DNA from: Mycolicibacterium peregrinum
GTDB lineage: Bacteria; Actinomycetota; Actinomycetes; Mycobacteriales; Mycobacteriaceae
Direction of reading: 5' to 3'
Assembly: GCF_001665625.1 (NCBI RefSeq)
Contig: NZ_LZSY01000053.1
Coordinates: 16,598-80,597, forward strand
DNA length: 64,000 nt
The translations under genes and the position numbers were made by a program. Below the pieces are notes generated by a model. That model searched no databases. It saw nothing but the letters and a program-made list of their open reading frames with translations, and was not told where the DNA came from. The number at the start of each line of letters is the position of its first letter. Position 1 is the stretch's first letter. This document shows positions 11,014 to 20,010 of this stretch, piece by piece.

Positions 11014-11151
11014 GTCGCTGGCCGAACCAGAATTCCGCGCTCGTTACCGGGAAATTCGGCCATGAATTGTGGATGCATCGATCGATTCGAGTAGCCCGCT
11101 ACTCGTGGCCAACCCGGACCCCGCGTTTAGCGTTACGGGTGACTTCCAAGA

Positions 11152-12078
11152 ATGGGGCAGACAATGGGCCAGCTCTTGAAAACGTTCACAGGGCACACCG
11201 AACAGATTGTCAGTATCGACACGGACGGCTCCCGATTGCTGACCGGCGCTCGCTCCGATGGAGTAAAGCTCTGGGACGTGAATACCGGCAACGAGTTGCG
11301 GGATTTTCCGATCGGCGACCAGGACCATGTCAACAGCGTTGCAATTTCGCCAGACGGTGTGCTCGTCGCGGCTGGCGGGCAGGACAACAAGGTGGAGCTG
11401 TGGCGAGCTCAGACAGGCGAACGAGTTGGCGTCGTCGCAACGACCGGAGTCAACGAAACCGTCGCCGTGCTGTTCGCGAATGACGGGAGTTTTGTACTGA
11501 CGACCGAGGGGCGGCGATACAACCGCTTCACGTTGGACCTGCAACCGCTCCACGTGCATGACACTCAACTGTTCGCACAGTGCTTTTCGCACTCTCTCTC
11601 GCCGAACAACAGGTTCGTCGTATCACTCCATGCAGGGATCGAGGTTGACCTGGTTGTTTACGATCTGCTCAACGATGTTCGGACGCTGCAGGTTCCGCAC
11701 GCGGAGGGCCCCGCGGCCCCTCGGTTGCAGGGAGTCACTTTCGCTCCCGACGGCGCAACCTTGTTCGCCGGCGGAAAGGCTGGGGTTCCGATGCTGCTGT
11801 CGGCGACAACCGGGGGTGCTGCCGGTACTTTTACGGGCCCCGGTCACACAAAGCCGATCACCAGCGTCGCCGTTGCTCCCAACGGCAAGCTTGCGCTGAC
11901 CGGAAGCGATGACGGCACCGCCAAGGTGTGGAACATGGTGTCGGGCAAAGCCGTTGACTCATTGAGACACGAAGGATCGTCCTTTGTGAGCCGTGTGGCA
12001 TTCTCCCCGGATTCGACGCTCGCCTTCACCGCGGGCCTTACCGACGTGAAGGTGTGGGATCTGGGAGGGCTCGTCTAG
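11152..12078 (+). CDS. WD40-repeat beta-propeller protein
   Basis: 308 residues with no signal peptide, so probably cytosolic. WD40-like blades recur: LLTGARSDGVKLWDVNTG, LVAAGGQDNKVELWRAQTG, ALTGSDDGTAKVWNMVSG and a closing TAGLTDVKVWDLGG, each with a GH or HxxxxSVAxSPDG segment. About seven blades fit the length, enough for a complete propeller that would act as a protein-interaction scaffold. No kinase or other catalytic domain is attached, unlike many bacterial WD40 proteins. Two in-frame ATGs (11152 and 11164) are possible, neither with a strong ribosome-binding site. The gene ends 25 bp from a convergent neighbour. Confidence 0.85.
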   Translation: MGQTMGQLLKTFTGHTEQIVSIDTDGSRLLTGARSDGVKLWDVNTGNELRDFPIGDQDHVNSVAISPDGVLVAAGGQDNKVELWRAQTGERVGVVATTGVNETVAVLFANDGSFVLTTEGRRYNRFTLDLQPLHVHDTQLFAQCFSHSLSPNNRFVVSLHAGIEVDLVVYDLLNDVRTLQVPHAEGPAAPRLQGVTFAPDGATLFAGGKAGVPMLLSATTGGAAGTFTGPGHTKPITSVAVAPNGKLALTGSDDGTAKVWNMVSGKAVDSLRHEGSSFVSRVAFSPDSTLAFTAGLTDVKVWDLGGLV

Positions 12079-12103
12079 GTGGCTGCCCGAGAACGAACGG
12101 CGC

Positions 12104-13006
12104 TCAGATGTGTCCGCCGGGGAACATGGTCTTGACGGCCTGGGTGATGGTGTTGCGAGCAGCCGCGGCGTCGCCCGGTTCCAGGGAACTGATCGCCATC
12201 ACATAGCGGGCGTCGAGGCCGATCGCTCCGGTGGACACGTGCAGCTGGTTGGCGCCGCTCCAGCAGCAGAACCAGCCCTGCTTGACGGCGACCGCCTCGG
12301 CGAAGAGCCCCTCGGGGATGCCGAAGCGCTGCGGGTATCCGTCGGTTCCCGTCGGCGTGGATTGGGCGAGGTTGGTGATGATCACGCTGGTCTGTTCCGG
12401 AGGCAGCCCACCAGTGCCGTCGAGCAGCATGTCGTAATAGCGGACCAGGTCACTTGCGGTGCTCTGCGTGACGTCCCAGTGTCCGTTGTAGGGGGCGGTG
12501 GTGCCCGACAACCCGTACCGCGCCACGACGCGTGAGATGATCGCGTTTCCTCCGCTGCGGTCCCAGAAGGTCTGGGCCGCACCGTCGTCGGAGGAGCGGA
12601 GCATGATGTCGAGCGATTTGCGGTCCGCAGCAGACAGTTTCGTCTCGCCCTTGGATTCCTGCAGCAGCAGGTCGTCGGCGATGAACAGCTTCACCACCGA
12701 GGCGATCGGGAAGGGTTGGTTGGCACCGTTGGAGACGATCTGACCGGTGTCGCGGTCCATCACGACGACTTCGATGTCGGCTCCGGACTTGGCCGCGTCG
12801 GCGGTGGCCTGGCGGGTGCGGGCATCGAGTCCGTCCCATGGCGTCAGGGGCTCGGCATCCACGTCCAATGGCGTCAACGGCGGCTGCGGGGCGATGACCG
12901 GCGCTGCGGGCATGCACCAAGCTGGTGCCGCAGAACCGTTCACGAGCAGCGCCACGCCGACGATCGCCATGCACGTCATCGCAGGCTTCGACAGCCGCCT
13001 CCGCAT
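12104..13006 (-). CDS. secreted penicillin-binding/beta-lactamase-fold serine hydrolase
   Basis: 300 residues with a signal peptide (MRRRLSKPAMTCMAIVGVALLVNGSAAPAW). The serine-hydrolase core shows SxxK (SVVK, Ser103/Lys106) and SSDDG in the SxN position (139-142). VKQGW stands where KTG is expected, so the third motif is degenerate. The pattern fits class A beta-lactamase-like exported proteins of mycobacteria, several of which are not efficient beta-lactamases. A Cys lies near the signal-peptide end (PAWCM), but the sequence is not a good lipobox. Substrate uncertain: D-Ala-D-Ala bonds or beta-lactams are possible. Confidence 0.8.
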   Translation of the reverse strand: MRRRLSKPAMTCMAIVGVALLVNGSAAPAWCMPAAPVIAPQPPLTPLDVDAEPLTPWDGLDARTRQATADAAKSGADIEVVVMDRDTGQIVSNGANQPFPIASVVKLFIADDLLLQESKGETKLSAADRKSLDIMLRSSDDGAAQTFWDRSGGNAIISRVVARYGLSGTTAPYNGHWDVTQSTASDLVRYYDMLLDGTGGLPPEQTSVIITNLAQSTPTGTDGYPQRFGIPEGLFAEAVAVKQGWFCCWSGANQLHVSTGAIGLDARYVMAISSLEPGDAAAARNTITQAVKTMFPGGHI

Positions 13007-13220
13007 AAGTCCTCCAATTGATCCATAGCCAGGGCAGCTGGGATGGACTCTGCGCCCGCCGGTCCTACCAGCTTAATCGGCCGCCCAGATGGCCGAGGAG
13101 GCGCGGCGACCAACCTGACCGGCGAGTCACCCTGGCCCGGCTCACCGAAACGCGCGCGCGAAGAGGAAGTCATCCGCTGGGACGGGCAAGCTTAGGATCC
13201 GAACTGTCGGGAGGGGACAG

Positions 13221-14099
13221 ATGAAACTGGGTCCGAGTGCAGGATGTGTCTTCGGCATGGTCGCTGCTGTCGTGGGCAGTGTGCTGGTGGCGTGTTCGCC
13301 GGGGTCTGCGCCGACTGCGCTGATCAAGGATGTCCCGTTGCAGTCGGGTGAGCAGACCACGATTCCGTTCAGTGGGTTTGACTACCGGGAGATGGGTGTC
13401 GACGCGAAGAACGTGCTCTATCTGGGTGGTATCGGTGGGTTCGCGACCTTGATTCCGGGGGCGGCCCAGCCGACGCCCATGAAGCCCAGTGGCAATCCTC
13501 CTGTGTCGACGTTCGGGGTTGCGCCGGACGGCCGGTTGTCCTTTGCCACTCTCGATGGCGTCGTCGAGACGATCGCACCCGGCTCCACCACCTCGGAGCC
13601 GCTGCCGTTCGACAAGCTCACCAGGCACGGTCAGATGGCGGTGGGCCAGGACGGGTCGGTCTACCTGGCCGACAACCAGCGCGACAAGCTGTTGAAGCTC
13701 ACGCCCGGCGCGAGCGCCCCCACGGAGCTCTCCGTCGAGATCACCAACGGGTTGGGGCACTTGGTGATCGACGCCGACGACAACGTGTATGCAGCCATGG
13801 ACGAGAAGATCGTGAAGATTGCGAAGGACGCGAAGAAGGCCGAGCCGGTGGCAGGGGCGCCGGACAAGGTGGGCGGGCTGGCGGTGGACGCCGCGGGCAA
13901 TCTGTATGCCACCGACCGGAAGGCCGCGACGGTGTCCCGGATGCCGGCCGGCGGGGGTGACTGGGTCGAACTCCCGTTCAACGGGCTTCAAAGCCCATCC
14001 GCCATCACGGTCGACGGCGACGGCAACGTGTACGTCATGAACACGAACCTCCGCGAGACCGCTACGAGAGACACCCTCGTCAGGCTCGCTGCCGAGTAG
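13221..14099 (+). CDS. exported lipoprotein with NHL-type beta-propeller
   Basis: 292 residues from an ATG at 13221 behind GGAGGGGAC. A lipobox VLVAC places the lipidated Cys at residue 25. The mature part is a six-bladed-type propeller with repeated units such as VDAAGNLYATDRKAATVSRM, VDGDGNVYVMNT and VGQDGSVYLADNQRDKLLKL, spaced ~42 residues. These resemble the NHL propeller of the extracellular sensor domain of the kinase PknD, here as a free lipoprotein without a kinase. Likely a cell-surface binding protein; ligand unknown. Downstream genes are convergent, so it appears monocistronic. Confidence 0.85.
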   Translation: MKLGPSAGCVFGMVAAVVGSVLVACSPGSAPTALIKDVPLQSGEQTTIPFSGFDYREMGVDAKNVLYLGGIGGFATLIPGAAQPTPMKPSGNPPVSTFGVAPDGRLSFATLDGVVETIAPGSTTSEPLPFDKLTRHGQMAVGQDGSVYLADNQRDKLLKLTPGASAPTELSVEITNGLGHLVIDADDNVYAAMDEKIVKIAKDAKKAEPVAGAPDKVGGLAVDAAGNLYATDRKAATVSRMPAGGGDWVELPFNGLQSPSAITVDGDGNVYVMNTNLRETATRDTLVRLAAE

Positions 14100-14125
14100 C
14101 CGGGGTTCCTTCCCTGGTCGGGCAG

Positions 14126-14962
14126 TCAGAACATTTCGACGACCCACACCTCCATGTCGAACTGAGGATTCCCGGGATCGGCGGGGTCGGAGATGCGGTG
14201 CTGCTGGATGACGGTGCCGAGGCTGAGGATGTCCGCGCGTGGGGTCGAGAACTGCACTTGGTTCGATGCGTAGGTGAACCGGCACCCACCGACGAGGGCT
14301 GACTGTGCCAGGCGTCGAATCTCTTCGAGGGTCACCTGGTTGATGGGCGCGCTGCGCATGCAGATATCGCTGGCGCAACCACTGACCAGGCCGGCCGTCA
14401 ATGGTCGGCCATGAGCATGCTGACTCTCGGTGGCGAAGTCGGAGAACCCGAGGTAGTCGGTTTCCCCCTCGCCGTAGATATTGATCCGCATGGCGTTCCC
14501 GATCGGGTTGATCGGGGTCCCTTGATGCTGGGCACGGCCGTCGGGCCCCGGCGCGGAGACGCGCGGCGGGGTCGGGCATTGCGAATGATCATGTAGGTCG
14601 CCCGCTTCCGTGGGTGAGACCAGGCCGTCCCCCGGTGGCGTCAGGCTCTCGAAATCCCTGACGTCGTCATCGAGATGTCTGATCGTGCCTTTTCCGACGA
14701 TCCTGTCTGCGGTGACCTGCCCGGGGCCCAGAATCCCGCGCTTGTTCTTGTATGCCTCCACCGCGTCGCCGGTGCCTTCTCCGTACACACCGTCCACGGA
14801 GAGCCCGGCGGCATCGACCTCATTCAGCGCGATCTGGATTCGCCGCACGTGCTCGCCGACGTCGTGGATGCCCTCCCCGATGTGCGCCGGATCAGACACC
14901 AGGCAGGCCTCGAGCTGACCGTCACGAGCCGGCGAGGTGAGGAGCATGCTGTTGAGTCCCAT
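14126..14962 (-). CDS. peptidoglycan-binding-domain protein of unknown function
   Basis: 278 residues. The ATG at 14962 has a GGGGG-type ribosome-binding site; the frame continues 130 codons upstream without good coding character, so the shorter start is chosen. Residues ~35-85 form a PG_binding_1-like module (IQIALNEVDAAGLSVDGVYG, then GDAVEAYKNKRGI). The rest (~130-278) is not recognised; it has YGEGETDYLGFSDF, a histidine-containing segment and three Cys. There is no signal peptide or membrane segment, which is unusual for a wall-binding module. Cytosolic assembly or a non-classical export route is possible. Confidence 0.7.
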   Translation of the reverse strand: MGLNSMLLTSPARDGQLEACLVSDPAHIGEGIHDVGEHVRRIQIALNEVDAAGLSVDGVYGEGTGDAVEAYKNKRGILGPGQVTADRIVGKGTIRHLDDDVRDFESLTPPGDGLVSPTEAGDLHDHSQCPTPPRVSAPGPDGRAQHQGTPINPIGNAMRINIYGEGETDYLGFSDFATESQHAHGRPLTAGLVSGCASDICMRSAPINQVTLEEIRRLAQSALVGGCRFTYASNQVQFSTPRADILSLGTVIQQHRISDPADPGNPQFDMEVWVVEMF

Positions 14963-15188
14963 TTTTCGTCCCCCTCTGGTTCGCGCAAGCGGGCTGCTTG
15001 CTGATGGATCCAATCCTGGGCGGGCACGTTTCGGGGTGCGCGAGTAGTCGGCTACCCGACTCTTCGGATGGCATCGTGAAAAGCCGCTCAAGAGAGACTC
15101 GACATCTCCCATGCCAGTTCGTAGCCTGTCCGAGACGTCCAAGCCGGGCCACGACGGTCCTCGCAGCGAAAGATCGTGACAAATCCGT

Positions 15189-16217
15189 ATGACCTGGGTG
15201 CGCCATTCACTGCGGCGAGCACTGTGCGGTTCAGCCATCGCCGCCCTGGTGGTGGCGACGTCGATGGGCGACGTGAAGGCAGAGCCCGGGGCTGACGCGC
15301 TGTCGAAGCTCCACGAGTTGTCCCGACAGGCGGTGCAGGGTCGCGAGGCCGTCACTGCCGCTCAACGCGATGTCGACGCCAAACTTGCTGCCCAGAGCGC
15401 GGCCGAAGACCGCCACCGCGCGGACCTGGAGGCCCTTGCCGCCGCCAACGTCCAGCTTGCGCCCTATCAGGCCGCGGTCAACCGGGTGGCGGCAATGACC
15501 TATATGAGTGGCGGCGACGGTCAGATGGCAGCGGTGCTGACCGCGGGCTCGCCGCGACAACTGATCGACAAGCTGTCGTTGCAACGGGTCGTGGCTGCCA
15601 AGTCGGCCGATGACATGTTCGCCTTCAAGGCGACGCATCAGCGCGCGGCGGCCGCGGCGCAGGCGTCAGAGACATCGGCCGCTGATGCCCGCGCCGCCGT
15701 CGAGCAAGCCTCCGCTGTGCGCGCAGACCTTCAGGCCAAATGGAGTGAACTGCAGCGGCAGATCGCCGCCGCAGAGGCGCAGTACGGCGCGCTGGCACCG
15801 CAACAGCAGGCAATCGTCGACAACGCGGGATCACTTCCCGTGGGGGCTCCCGCAGACATCCCGGAAGGGTTGCCGGTCGGTGTCGCCTCCGAGGTCGGGT
15901 TACAGCCCAACACCATCCTGGCCGCCCGGGCCGTCAGCGCACGTTTTCCTCAGATCGCCGACATCGACGGGGTCCGGCCGGATTCGAAGCCGTGGCATCC
16001 CAGTGGTCTGGCGATCGACATCATGATTCCCAACCCCGGAAGCCCCGAGGGCATCGCGCTCGGCGACGAGATTCTCGCGTACGCGCTGAGCAATGCGGCC
16101 CGATTCGGGTTGCAGGACGTGATCTGGCGCGGCACCTATTACACGCCGAGCGGTCCGCAGTCATCGGGTTACGGCCACTACGACCACGTGCACATCACCA
16201 CGACGCCGCGCCACTGA
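15189..16217 (+). CDS. secreted coiled-coil protein with C-terminal peptidase-like domain
   Basis: 342 residues with a signal peptide (ALCGSAIAALVVATSMGDVKA). Residues ~35-205 are an Ala/Gln/Arg-rich coiled coil of the kind that regulates wall hydrolases. The C-terminal ~110 residues contain VRPDSKPWHPSGLAIDIMIP and GYGHYDHVHITT, the pattern of an actinobacterial exported domain with a D,D-carboxypeptidase/ARB-like fold whose His and Asp residues would bind metal. The coiled-coil plus hydrolase-like layout resembles RipA/RipC-type cell-separation factors, but with a different C-terminal domain. Activity is unproven. Confidence 0.8.
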   Translation: MTWVRHSLRRALCGSAIAALVVATSMGDVKAEPGADALSKLHELSRQAVQGREAVTAAQRDVDAKLAAQSAAEDRHRADLEALAAANVQLAPYQAAVNRVAAMTYMSGGDGQMAAVLTAGSPRQLIDKLSLQRVVAAKSADDMFAFKATHQRAAAAAQASETSAADARAAVEQASAVRADLQAKWSELQRQIAAAEAQYGALAPQQQAIVDNAGSLPVGAPADIPEGLPVGVASEVGLQPNTILAARAVSARFPQIADIDGVRPDSKPWHPSGLAIDIMIPNPGSPEGIALGDEILAYALSNAARFGLQDVIWRGTYYTPSGPQSSGYGHYDHVHITTTPRH

Positions 16218-16245
16218 CCGCGATGCCGCGCAGCCTTCGGTCGGG

Positions 16246-18363
16246 CTATCCCTCGAGCAGGCTACGTTTGATGATCTTGCCCGTCGTCGTGCGCGGCAAC
16301 TTGTCGAGGAAGGTGACGTCGCGCGGAATCGAGAAGCGGCTCAGGCGGTTTCGGATGTAATTCTTGACCATTTCCTGGTCGAGAGAGGCGCCGTCGGCAA
16401 CGACGACGAACGCCGCGAGGCGCTGGCCGAACACTGGATCGGGAACGCCGATCACCGCGACTTCGGAGACCTGTGGCAACAGCGCGAGCGCTTCTTCGAC
16501 GGGCCGCGGAAATACGTTCTCGCCGCCGGAGATGATCATCTCGTCGTCGCGTCCGGCGACGAAGAGGCGCCCACTGGCGTCGAGGTATCCGACATCGCCG
16601 GTGTCCATCAGTTGGTCTTTGATGGCAGGTGACGCTGCGTTGGTGTAGCCGTCGAACAGCATGTCGTTGCCGACGAAGATGCGACCGACGGCGCCGACGG
16701 GCACGGGATTGCCCGCCTGGTCGAGTATGGCGATGCGGGTACCCAGCGGAGGCCGACCGGCGGTGGTCGGGGCGGCGCGCAGGTCGGTCGGATCGGCGAT
16801 CGTCGCCCAGGACACTTCGGTCGAGCCGTAGAAGTTGTACAGGATGTCGCCGAAGGTATCCATGAACTTGATGACGGCGGCTCCGGGGATCGGCGACCCA
16901 CTGCTGGCAACCACCCTCAGCGACGACGTGTCGTATCGATTGATCACGGAGACCGGCAACTCAAGAATCCGCTGCAGCATGACCGGCACGGCAATCAGGA
17001 CCGTGCATCGGTGTTGCGCAATGGTTTTCAGACACTCTTCAGCGTCGAACCGTTCCATCAGCACCACCGTCGCACGCAGCGCGGCACTGAGCTGCAGCGC
17101 GGCCAGGCCCCAGGCGTGGAACAGCGGCGCGGCCACCAGCATCACCTCGTCACGACGCAGCGGCATCCGGGACAGCATCGCGGCGATCGTGCCGAAGCCC
17201 TGTGGGGTGGGCCGGCGCGCACCTTTCGGTGTGCCCGTCGTACCGGAGGTGAGAACGACCAGCTTGCCCGGCTGTTTCGGCGGGGCCAGTGGCCCGTTGT
17301 TGGTACCGGCCGAGATCAGGTCGCCGATCGAACGACGCTGCGGTGCAGCGGAAGCGGGGCGCGTGGCGATGCGGGGAATCTCGGCGGGGAGATAGCGCAC
17401 CTGCTGTTCGAACTCCTCGTCGACGAATATCGCGTCGACGGCATGGCGGCGGATGATCTCTTCGATCGGGTGCGCGGCCAGACCGGTGTTGAGCAACACG
17501 AGGTCGGCGCCCAGCTTGCTGGCCGCCACCATGCACTCCACCATCGCCGAGTGATTGCGCGCCAGGATGGCGAGCTTGCTGTTCGCGGTGAAGCCGACGG
17601 TGGTGAGACCCGACGCGATGGATGTGGTGCGCTCAGCCACTTCCGCATAGGTCGATTGCCCGAGGCCATCGATCAACGCGAGGTTGCGGGGTGATCGGGC
17701 AGCGGCGGAGGTGAGGCCGCCGGCCAGGGTGAATCCCCACTTGGACAAGGAGTTGAGTTGTCGCAGTCCGCGATCGGGCCGGGATGCCCGCACAACGCCA
17801 CTGACGACCATGGTCTTGGCGACGCTGAGCTGCAGGGAGCGCATGTCACCCATGTTGACCAGGAGTGAGGATGGCTTGCCGGCCAGATAGTCGGCAATGC
17901 GCTGCAGGCCTTCTCGGACCCAGTTCTCGACGGCGCTGTCGTCGATCTTGGCCAGGTCAGGGTGAAGCTGGCCGATGGAGAAGGCGGTCACTGCGATCCG
18001 GGTGTCGTTCGCTCCGGGAGTCAGCCGAATCGACACCGAACTTTCGGGCATCTGGGTGGCGTGGAGGAGCATCTCCCTGCCGGAGCGCCGAACTGTCAGG
18101 TGCATCTCGTGAACAACGACTGTGCCGCGGGGGGTGGAGAACCGGAGCTCGAACTGCTGCGCGTGGTCAGAGGTCTGCTCGCACGACCCGAGTCCGCGAA
18201 AGAATCGCGGATACTCCTCGGGTGATTGCAGGACCTCCCAGATATCCGGACATGAATGATCCAGCATCACGTCGAAATCGATCACTTCACGTCGCACGGG
18301 TGGTCCTGCCAGTCGATCGTCTGTTCGCTCGGCCGCCAACTGAGTGAACACATTGTGGTTCAT
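16246..18363 (-). CDS. SRPBCC-domain/acyl-CoA synthetase fusion (FadD-like)
   Basis: 705 residues. The N-terminal ~165 residues look like a polyketide-cyclase/START-type SRPBCC domain (EVIDFDVMLDHSCPDIWEVL, EYPRFFRGLGSCEQ). Residues ~205-705 are an adenylate-forming ligase with the P-loop TSGTTGTPKG (372-381), the YGSTE motif, DTGDVGYLD, and PRTTTGKIIKR near the end carrying the catalytic lysine. It should activate a carboxylic acid to an acyl-adenylate and then acyl-CoA. The added lipid-binding-type domain, about 160 residues more than ordinary FadD proteins, may present a hydrophobic substrate. The two domains share one frame with no sign of frameshift. Confidence 0.85.
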   Translation of the reverse strand: MNHNVFTQLAAERTDDRLAGPPVRREVIDFDVMLDHSCPDIWEVLQSPEEYPRFFRGLGSCEQTSDHAQQFELRFSTPRGTVVVHEMHLTVRRSGREMLLHATQMPESSVSIRLTPGANDTRIAVTAFSIGQLHPDLAKIDDSAVENWVREGLQRIADYLAGKPSSLLVNMGDMRSLQLSVAKTMVVSGVVRASRPDRGLRQLNSLSKWGFTLAGGLTSAAARSPRNLALIDGLGQSTYAEVAERTTSIASGLTTVGFTANSKLAILARNHSAMVECMVAASKLGADLVLLNTGLAAHPIEEIIRRHAVDAIFVDEEFEQQVRYLPAEIPRIATRPASAAPQRRSIGDLISAGTNNGPLAPPKQPGKLVVLTSGTTGTPKGARRPTPQGFGTIAAMLSRMPLRRDEVMLVAAPLFHAWGLAALQLSAALRATVVLMERFDAEECLKTIAQHRCTVLIAVPVMLQRILELPVSVINRYDTSSLRVVASSGSPIPGAAVIKFMDTFGDILYNFYGSTEVSWATIADPTDLRAAPTTAGRPPLGTRIAILDQAGNPVPVGAVGRIFVGNDMLFDGYTNAASPAIKDQLMDTGDVGYLDASGRLFVAGRDDEMIISGGENVFPRPVEEALALLPQVSEVAVIGVPDPVFGQRLAAFVVVADGASLDQEMVKNYIRNRLSRFSIPRDVTFLDKLPRTTTGKIIKRSLLEG

Positions 18364-18438
18364 CGGCCCGCGATACGGAGCAGTTCTGGCCCCAACGCCG
18401 CAACACTCAGCGGAGGCAACAGGGGATACGCTTCCTGC

Positions 18439-19218
18439 GTGACGCCAACCGCTTCACGACGCGAAGTCCTCAGGTATGCCGCTGTCCTGGCCCCGGCCTT
18501 GGTTGTCCCGGGTGCCTTGGCTGCGTCAGCCGGCGCACCGACGGCCTCGGCCGACGGTCTGCAGATCGTCGATTTCGCCGACCGGCTGGTCCAGCCCGAA
18601 CAGCTCAAGTCCGCGGGGTTCGGCGGTGCGTTGGTCTATGTGTCCGAGTTGCGGCCGGGCGCCACGTTCGATTTCAAGCCCGTCACCCGTGACTACGCCG
18701 ATCGCCTCCGCGCGGCCGGCTTGCAGGTCGTCAGCTGCTACCAGTTCGGCAAGCCCGGGTGGCCGACGCCGTCGGACTTCACCCGCGGGTACGACGGAGG
18801 TGTGGCCGACGCGCGGACGGCGTTGGGGCTCCATACCGCGGCGGGCGGTCCGGCATCGGCACCGATCTTCTTCAGCGTCGATGAGGACATCGACGCGCCA
18901 ACGTGGAAACGTTTGGCAGTCCAGTGGTTTCGGGGGATCAACTCCGTGCTGGGGGTGGCGCGGACCGGAATCTACGGCGGTCGCAGGCAATGTGGATGGG
19001 CGATAGGCGACGGTGTGGTCGGCGCCTCCAGCACTCCCGGCTACCGGTGGGCCTGGCAGACGAAGGCATGGTCGCGGGGTGAGCGTGAGCCGGCTGCCGT
19101 GCTGTTCCAGAGAGAGGTCGTGACCGCATCCGACCCGGGTTTCGTGATCGACGGTATCCATGTCGACGTGAATGACGTTCTCGCAGCCGATTACGGCCAG
19201 TGGGATCTCGCCAGATGA
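18439..19218 (+). CDS. Tat-exported DUF1906 glycoside-hydrolase-like protein (Rv2525c-like)
   Basis: 259 residues from a GTG at 18439, chosen because it places the twin-arginine motif SRREVLRYAA at residues 6-15 followed by a hydrophobic stretch and an Ala-rich cleavage region. The mature protein has GGALVYVSELRPG, VSCYQFGKPGWPTP, APIFFSVDEDID and IHVDVNDVL, the DUF1906 pattern of a TIM-barrel fold related to lysozyme-like hydrolases. The M. tuberculosis relative Rv2525c is a Tat substrate affecting wall properties. A 22-bp gap to the next gene suggests a shared transcript. Confidence 0.88.
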   Translation: MTPTASRREVLRYAAVLAPALVVPGALAASAGAPTASADGLQIVDFADRLVQPEQLKSAGFGGALVYVSELRPGATFDFKPVTRDYADRLRAAGLQVVSCYQFGKPGWPTPSDFTRGYDGGVADARTALGLHTAAGGPASAPIFFSVDEDIDAPTWKRLAVQWFRGINSVLGVARTGIYGGRRQCGWAIGDGVVGASSTPGYRWAWQTKAWSRGEREPAAVLFQREVVTASDPGFVIDGIHVDVNDVLAADYGQWDLAR

Positions 19219-19240
19219 TGCACCAGGAGGAATCACTGTC

Positions 19241-19999
19241 ATGACCGACACCGACATGCTGAACGCTGCTGCCGCTACCGGTACGGCGATGGAGCAGGCG
19301 GTCGCGATCTTCATGCTGCATCCGGAGAACTTCGCGGCCAGTATCGCCGCCGGCTACGAGAACCCGCTGGCGGGGTATGTCGCAGGCCGCGGCGGGGTGC
19401 TGGGTGATGCGTCCGGTGCCACGGTCAGTGCCGTTTTCGCGGTGTTCGAGCCGACCGGCCTTGCCGCGATGTGGGATGAAGGCGTCGCGGTCCGCGGCGC
19501 TGAGGGTGCGGCACAACAGTATTGGGAGCAGGCCGCGGAGTTCGGACGCAAGTACCTGTCCGCTGCCGAAGGGCTGGATCGCATCTCCGAACTCGGGGAG
19601 AAGCTCATCGCCGCGACGCCGATCGCGGGCCTGCCGCTGTTCGCGGGGTGGCGCGCGATGCCGTTGGCCGACGATGCCCCGGCGCGGGCGCTGCAGGTGA
19701 TGTTCGTGCTCCGTGAACTGCGCGCGGGCGTTCACTTCAACGCGCTCACGATCTCGGGTATCGCCCCGGTGGAGGCACACATGCTCAACAAGGGGCCCCA
19801 GTACACCGCGATGTTCGGTTGGCCCGAGCCATTCGCCGACGGTGAAGACAAGAAGGACCGGTACGCCGAGATCGAGCAGGCGACCAACCGGCGGATGGTC
19901 GAGATCTTCGAGGCCGCCCTTGATCAGGCCGAGGCCGACGAGCTCGCCCGGCTGAGCACCGAAGCGTTGGCCACCCTCAAAGCCGGTGTCCCGGGCTGA
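19241..19999 (+). CDS. SCO6745-family cytosolic protein
   Basis: 252 residues from an ATG at 19241 behind CAGGAGGAA; the longer frame from 19172 overlaps the preceding gene and is unlikely. Mostly helical, with no signal. The segment YVAGRGGVLGDASGATVSAV followed by FEP matches the actinobacterial SCO6745 family, sometimes called helix-turn-helix proteins, but no DNA-binding motif is obvious. The N-terminus contains HPENFAASIAAGYE. Biochemical role unknown. It sits between a Tat-exported protein and a DinB-type enzyme with short gaps (22 and 11 bp). Confidence 0.75.
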   Translation: MTDTDMLNAAAATGTAMEQAVAIFMLHPENFAASIAAGYENPLAGYVAGRGGVLGDASGATVSAVFAVFEPTGLAAMWDEGVAVRGAEGAAQQYWEQAAEFGRKYLSAAEGLDRISELGEKLIAATPIAGLPLFAGWRAMPLADDAPARALQVMFVLRELRAGVHFNALTISGIAPVEAHMLNKGPQYTAMFGWPEPFADGEDKKDRYAEIEQATNRRMVEIFEAALDQAEADELARLSTEALATLKAGVPG

Positions 20000-20010
20000 A
20001 AGGCCGATCT

